Assembly: GCA_947649935.1 (NCBI GenBank) | Contig: CANSTR010000004.1 | Coordinates: 1-64,000, forward strand | From: an uncultured Clostridia bacterium | GTDB taxonomy: Bacteria; Bacillota; Clostridia; TANB77; CAG-508 | DNA length: 64,000 nucleotides | Reading direction: 5' to 3' | In this document: in pieces, positions 60,956-64,000 of the stretch | Layout of the letters: each line of letters begins with the position of its first letter | Position numbering within the stretch: position 1 is the stretch's first letter | Program-made: the position numbers and the translations under genes | The notes under the pieces: generated by a model | Databases searched by the model: none | What the model saw: only the letters and a program-made list of their open reading frames with translations | What the model was told of the DNA's origin: nothing

Positions 60956-61954
60956 ATGAAAATTTTAGTGACAGGTGGTCTAGGTTTTTTAGGTTCTCAT
61001 ATTTGTGTGGAACTGTTGGAAAACAAGCATGAAGTTATTGTGGTGGATAATTTGTATAATAGCAAAATTGAGGTAAAAGACAGGATTCAGGAGATTGCAG
61101 GAAAAGAGATAAAAGTTTATATTGGCGATTGTGCAGATGAAGTGTTGATGGACAAAGTGTTTGCGGAAAATGCAATTGACAGTGTTATTCATTGCGCAGG
61201 CTTGAAGGCAGTTGGCGAATCCGTTGAAAAACCAGTTTTGTATTATCAAACCAATTTAGGAACGACTTTGAATTTGCTAAAAGTGATGCAAAAGCATAAC
61301 GTCAAAAAAATTATTTTTAGCTCTACTGCGACGGTATATGGCGTTCCAGAAAAATCGCCAATTGATGAAACTTTTGAAGTTGGTAAAACCACAAATCCGT
61401 ATGCGACAACGAAATACATGATTGAGCAAATTTTGGAAGATGTGTATCAAGCAGATAAAACTTGGAGCATTGGAATTTTGCGTTATTTTAATCCGATTGG
61501 TGCACACGAAAGTGGCTTGATTGGGGAAGAACCAAATGGCATTCCAAATAATTTGCTGCCTTATATTTTGAAGGTTGCAAAAGGCGAATTGCCAGTTTTG
61601 AATGTGTTTGGTAATGATTATGCTACCAAAGATGGCACTGGTGTGAGAGATTACATTCATGTCGTGGATTTGGCAAAAGCGCATGTGAAGGCGGTAGAGA
61701 AGATTAACGAGAACCATGCTGTTTACAAATACAATATTGGGACAGGCGTTGGGTATAGTGTTTTGGATATTGTTCAGAGTTTTGAGAAGGCTAATAATGT
61801 GAAAATTCATTATCAAATTGCACCAAGAAGATTGGGGGATATTGATATTTATTTTTCAAATCCGGAAAAAGCCGAGAGAGAGCTTGGATGGAAGGCTGAG
61901 AGGACGATTGAGGATATGTGTAGGGATGCATGGAGGTTCGCTGCGCGTGCTTAA
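60956..61954 (+). CDS. galE: UDP-glucose 4-epimerase
   Basis: A 332-residue extended SDR. The NAD-binding motif is TGGLGFLGSHICVELLE, followed by VDNLYNSKIEV, HCAGLKAVGESVEKP, SSTATVYGVPEKSPIDE and the catalytic YATTKYMIEQ (Tyr-x3-Lys). The C-terminal RYFNPIGAHESGLIGE and YIHVVDLAKAH confirm GalE. It interconverts UDP-glucose and UDP-galactose for the glycan cluster. ATG 60956 follows TTAGGAGGAAG. The stop TAA is part of a palindrome (TTAAAGGGAC/GTCCCTTTAA). Confidence 0.95.
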   Translation: MKILVTGGLGFLGSHICVELLENKHEVIVVDNLYNSKIEVKDRIQEIAGKEIKVYIGDCADEVLMDKVFAENAIDSVIHCAGLKAVGESVEKPVLYYQTNLGTTLNLLKVMQKHNVKKIIFSSTATVYGVPEKSPIDETFEVGKTTNPYATTKYMIEQILEDVYQADKTWSIGILRYFNPIGAHESGLIGEEPNGIPNNLLPYILKVAKGELPVLNVFGNDYATKDGTGVRDYIHVVDLAKAHVKAVEKINENHAVYKYNIGTGVGYSVLDIVQSFEKANNVKIHYQIAPRRLGDIDIYFSNPEKAERELGWKAERTIEDMCRDAWRFAARA

Positions 61955-62017
61955 AGGGACTCTGTCCCTTTAAAATCCCTGCCAAGGAGGGACCTGCGTG
62001 GGCTTTAAGGGCTCTGC
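61951..62017 (+). repeat. GC-rich palindromes after galE
   Basis: TTAAAGGGACTCTGTCCCTTTAA (61951-61973), then GGCTTTAAGGGCTCTGCC. The first includes the galE stop codon and could terminate transcription. Confidence 0.7.
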
Positions 62018-62098
62018 CCTAACCTTTTATTATATCATATTTTTGGGAATTTGTCAAATTGCAAAAATTGGCAAAATGTGGTATAATAAAGGGTTAGG
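62018..62098. promoter_or_regulatory. Complete bidirectional-promoter palindrome
   Basis: Both arms are intact: CCTAACCTTTTATTATATCATATTT-like left arm and AAAATGTGGTATAATAAAGGGTTAGG-like right arm. Minus promoter: TTGACA (62057-62052), TATAAT (62034-62029), 17-nt spacer. Plus promoter: TTGCAA 62059-62064, TATAAT 62082-62087, 17-nt spacer. The -35 boxes meet in the centre. Confidence 0.85.
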
Positions 62099-62103
62099 CA
62101 CCC

Positions 62104-62232
62104 GTAGGGGTCGATGCCCACATCGACCCTGACATAAAAATTCAAAAAAATGGAACCCGTAGGGGCACGGGGCACCGTGCCCTGGTGCGAAATTCAAAAA
62201 ATAATGATGTAGGGGCGACCATTGGTCGTCCG
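62104..62232 (+). repeat. Cluster of three GTAGGGG palindromes
   Basis: 62104-62129 (GGGTCGATG/CATCGACCC), 62159-62182 (GGGCACGG/CCGTGCCC), 62209-62232 (GGGCGACC/GGTCGTCC). Three different stem types stand in a row, as at 416-531. Confidence 0.88.
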
Positions 62233-62247
62233 TGAGGAAATAAATGT

Positions 62248-63135
62248 ATGAGAGTTGCCGTAATTGTTGTTAATTTTAATGATAGCAAAGATACGATAAA
62301 ATATGTGAAGCAAATAGCTCAATATCAAAATATCAATCGAATTGTGGTGGTGGATAATGGTTCGACAGATGAGAATGAAATGGAGCGTTTGCGTGATTTA
62401 ATGAGCGAAAAAGTGGTGGTTTTGCAGGCGGACAAAAATGGTGGCTATAATTATGGTAATAATTTTGGAATTCGCTATTTGGAGCAAAATGGTGAAAATT
62501 ATGATTATTTGGTGATTTCGAATCCGGATATTGAAATTGAGGAAAAGGCAATTAGCGAATGTTTACAAGTTCTGGAAGAGAATCAAGATGTCGGGATTGC
62601 GGCGCCTAGAATGGTAAATGCAGATGGGAATCCAGTTCGCAGAAGTAGTTGGAAAATGCGAACGTTTGCGTTGGATGTGATTCATTCCACAAGATTGTTG
62701 GAATTACTGTTTTACGCAAAATTGCGAAAAGGCGAATATTCGGAAAAAGAGTATGCCCAAAAATGTTTGCAAGTGGAAGCAATTTCTGGGGCATTTTTTG
62801 TGATGAAGCAGGAAATTTGGCAGCAAATTGGCGGTTTTGATGAAAATGTATTTTTGTTTTATGAGGAAGATATTTTGGCGAAAAAAGTGCAGGAAATCGG
62901 CAAAAAAATGGTTAGTGTAAATCATGTGAAATTTTGTCACTATGAAAGTCAAGCGATTGGGAAGACGCTGAGTTATTATCGTAAAATGCAACAATTATAT
63001 CAAAGTAAACTGTATTATCAGAAGCAGTATAATCAGATTAAAGCGTGGCAGATTGCTGTTTTTCAGATTTTGAATTGGGCGAGAAAAATCGAGTTGTTTT
63101 TCGAAGTTCCTTTGCGAAAAATATTGAAAAAATAG
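62248..63135 (+). CDS. Glycosyltransferase family 2 (rhamnosyltransferase type)
   Basis: A 295-residue GT2. VIVVNFNDSKDTIKYVKQI, VVDNGSTDENEMERL, NGGYNYGNNFGIRYLE, VISNPDIEIEE (the DxD-like part) and SGAFFVMKQEIWQQIGGFDE with FLFYEEDIL are typical of the WbbL-like branch. It adds sugars, often rhamnose, to surface glycans. ATG 62248 is preceded only by a GTGAGGAAATAA stretch, a moderate ribosome site right after a repeat. There are no membrane helices. Confidence 0.9.
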   Translation: MRVAVIVVNFNDSKDTIKYVKQIAQYQNINRIVVVDNGSTDENEMERLRDLMSEKVVVLQADKNGGYNYGNNFGIRYLEQNGENYDYLVISNPDIEIEEKAISECLQVLEENQDVGIAAPRMVNADGNPVRRSSWKMRTFALDVIHSTRLLELLFYAKLRKGEYSEKEYAQKCLQVEAISGAFFVMKQEIWQQIGGFDENVFLFYEEDILAKKVQEIGKKMVSVNHVKFCHYESQAIGKTLSYYRKMQQLYQSKLYYQKQYNQIKAWQIAVFQILNWARKIELFFEVPLRKILKK

Positions 63136-63136
63136 C

Positions 63137-63165
63137 TTGTAATATTTTGGGAAAACGGATATAAT
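63137..63165 (+). promoter_or_regulatory. Promoter of pfkA
   Basis: TTGTAA 63137-63142 and TATAAT 63160-63165, 17-nt spacer. Confidence 0.65.
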
Positions 63166-63195
63166 AAGTAGGAAATCAAAAGAGGAGGAAATGTT

Positions 63196-64000
63196 ATGAA
63201 AAAGGTGGCAATACTTACAAATGGTGGAGATGCGCCAGGTTTAAATGCTGTGATTCGAGCAATTGTGAAAACGGCGGAAACGAATGGAATTGAGTGCTAT
63301 GGCTATATAGAAGGGTATAAAGGATTGTTGAACAATGATTATGTTCGCTTAGACCCAAATGGAAATGCTTCTGGCATTTTGGACAAAGGTGGTACAATTA
63401 TTAGTACATCCAATAATACGAATGTGTTCCATTATAAAGTGGTTAAGGAAGATGGAAGCGTGGAATATCAAGATTTGTCGGATAAATGTGTTGAGAATAT
63501 TAAGAATGCTGGATTTGAGTGCATTTTTACGTTGGGAGGAGATGGCACGCAAAAGTCGAGCAGAGATTTTTGCCTAAAAGGCGTGAATTGCATTGGTGTG
63601 CCAAAAACCATTGATAATGATGTTGCGTTTACGGAAACGACGTTTGGCTACAATACGGCTGTGAATGTCGCGATGGAGGCATTGGACAGATTGCATACAA
63701 CCGCGAATTCGCATCATCGTGTTTTGACATTAGAAGTCATGGGAAGATACGCTGGCTGGATTGCGTTGGAGTCTGCGATTGCTGGTGGTGCAGATGTTGC
63801 TTTGATTCCAGAGATTCCTTACAATATCGACAAAGTGGTTGAAAAAATTAATAAAAGAAGACAAGCAGGAAAACATTTTAGTATTGTGGTTGTGTCAGAA
63901 GGTGCGAAACCAGAAGGCGGACAAGTAAGCATTAAGCGTATGTTGGATGATGGCGCAGGCTTGGATAATATTCGTCTGGGTGGCGCTGGAGAATTGGTGG
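63196..64000 (+). CDS. pfkA: 6-phosphofructokinase, cut by the window end
   Basis: The first 268 residues of a phosphofructokinase. LTNGGDAPGLNAVIRAIVKT is the N-terminal nucleotide loop, LGGDGTQKSSRDF the phosphate-donor site, VPKTIDNDVAFTETTFGYNT the substrate site with catalytic Asp, and EVMGRYAGWIALESAIAGGA follows. It has Gly where PPi enzymes carry Asp (GGDG, ATP type) but Lys in PKTIDND (common in PPi and mixed group III enzymes). ATP use is more likely. ATG 63196 follows AGAGGAGGAAATGTT. Confidence 0.93.
   Translation, partial: MKKVAILTNGGDAPGLNAVIRAIVKTAETNGIECYGYIEGYKGLLNNDYVRLDPNGNASGILDKGGTIISTSNNTNVFHYKVVKEDGSVEYQDLSDKCVENIKNAGFECIFTLGGDGTQKSSRDFCLKGVNCIGVPKTIDNDVAFTETTFGYNTAVNVAMEALDRLHTTANSHHRVLTLEVMGRYAGWIALESAIAGGADVALIPEIPYNIDKVVEKINKRRQAGKHFSIVVVSEGAKPEGGQVSIKRMLDDGAGLDNIRLGGAGELV

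Overview
The window comes from an AT-rich, spore-forming member of the Clostridia, probably an uncultured gut-type lineage. The signs are a T-box leader ahead of serS, TTGACA/TATAAT promoters with 17-nt spacers, strong AGGAGG ribosome sites, an alpha/beta-type small acid-soluble spore protein, a two-subunit transketolase, a long-form HPF and Clostridia-style prepilin-like surface proteins. Nearly all genes lie on the + strand. I cannot name the species.

Layout. 1-9.6 kb: T-box, DUF1653 protein, serS, smc, an anchored M23 peptidase, transketolase subunits. 9.7-11 kb: tRNA-Gln and two decayed cell-wall genes. 11-17.6 kb: two prepilin-like surface proteins flanking a phosphatase, hpf and a SASP. 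18-26.6 kb: rplU-rpmA, an O-methyltransferase, glmU, two minus-strand small membrane proteins, a GH15-like enzyme, radA and a cyclophilin. 26.6-34.2 kb: a third pilin-like protein, a deoxycytidylate deaminase, a polytopic membrane protein, der-plsY-gpsA, ppaC. 34-44 kb: WG-repeat protein, a PLP lyase, a metallopeptidase, then ftsE-ftsX-M23-M23-ctpA. 44-52.6 kb: tRNA-Glu, MATE transporter, a large CxxC-repeat surface protein, ylmH, cytidine deaminase, a tiny Cys/Gly-rich protein, tRNA-His and tRNA-Gln. 52.7-64 kb: ATP-grasp ligase, DUF2207 protein, ROK kinase, a surface-polysaccharide cluster (three GT2 enzymes, flippase, aldo/keto reductase, galE) and the start of pfkA.

Main discovery. Six genes, two of them normally essential (glmU, plsY), are each broken by one or two single-base shifts. 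All eight shifts have the same form: an in-frame CGG followed by A (seven times) or T (once). Skipping the C, so that GGA/GGT is read as glycine, restores the conserved protein each time. The restored motifs include AAGKGTRM in GlmU, GHTFP in Pls[10 protein letters not shown] in the M23 peptidase, NGITL in a prepilin and the Gly-rich tail of the DUF2207 protein. I checked by eye every CGG in every annotated coding sequence and found no other in-frame CGG. This suggests that CGG is not an arginine codon here and that ribosomes bypass it by a +1 shift, or that a tRNA-Gly reads CGGN as a quadruplet.

Other themes. Intergenic regions are full of a palindromic repeat family with a fixed GTAGGGG head and interchangeable stems. 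Copies supply the stop codons of three genes, and one lies inside the leader-peptide coding region of a prepilin. A second family is a bidirectional-promoter palindrome. L27 lacks the usual Firmicute N-terminal extension, and the Prp protease gene is absent between rplU and rpmA.
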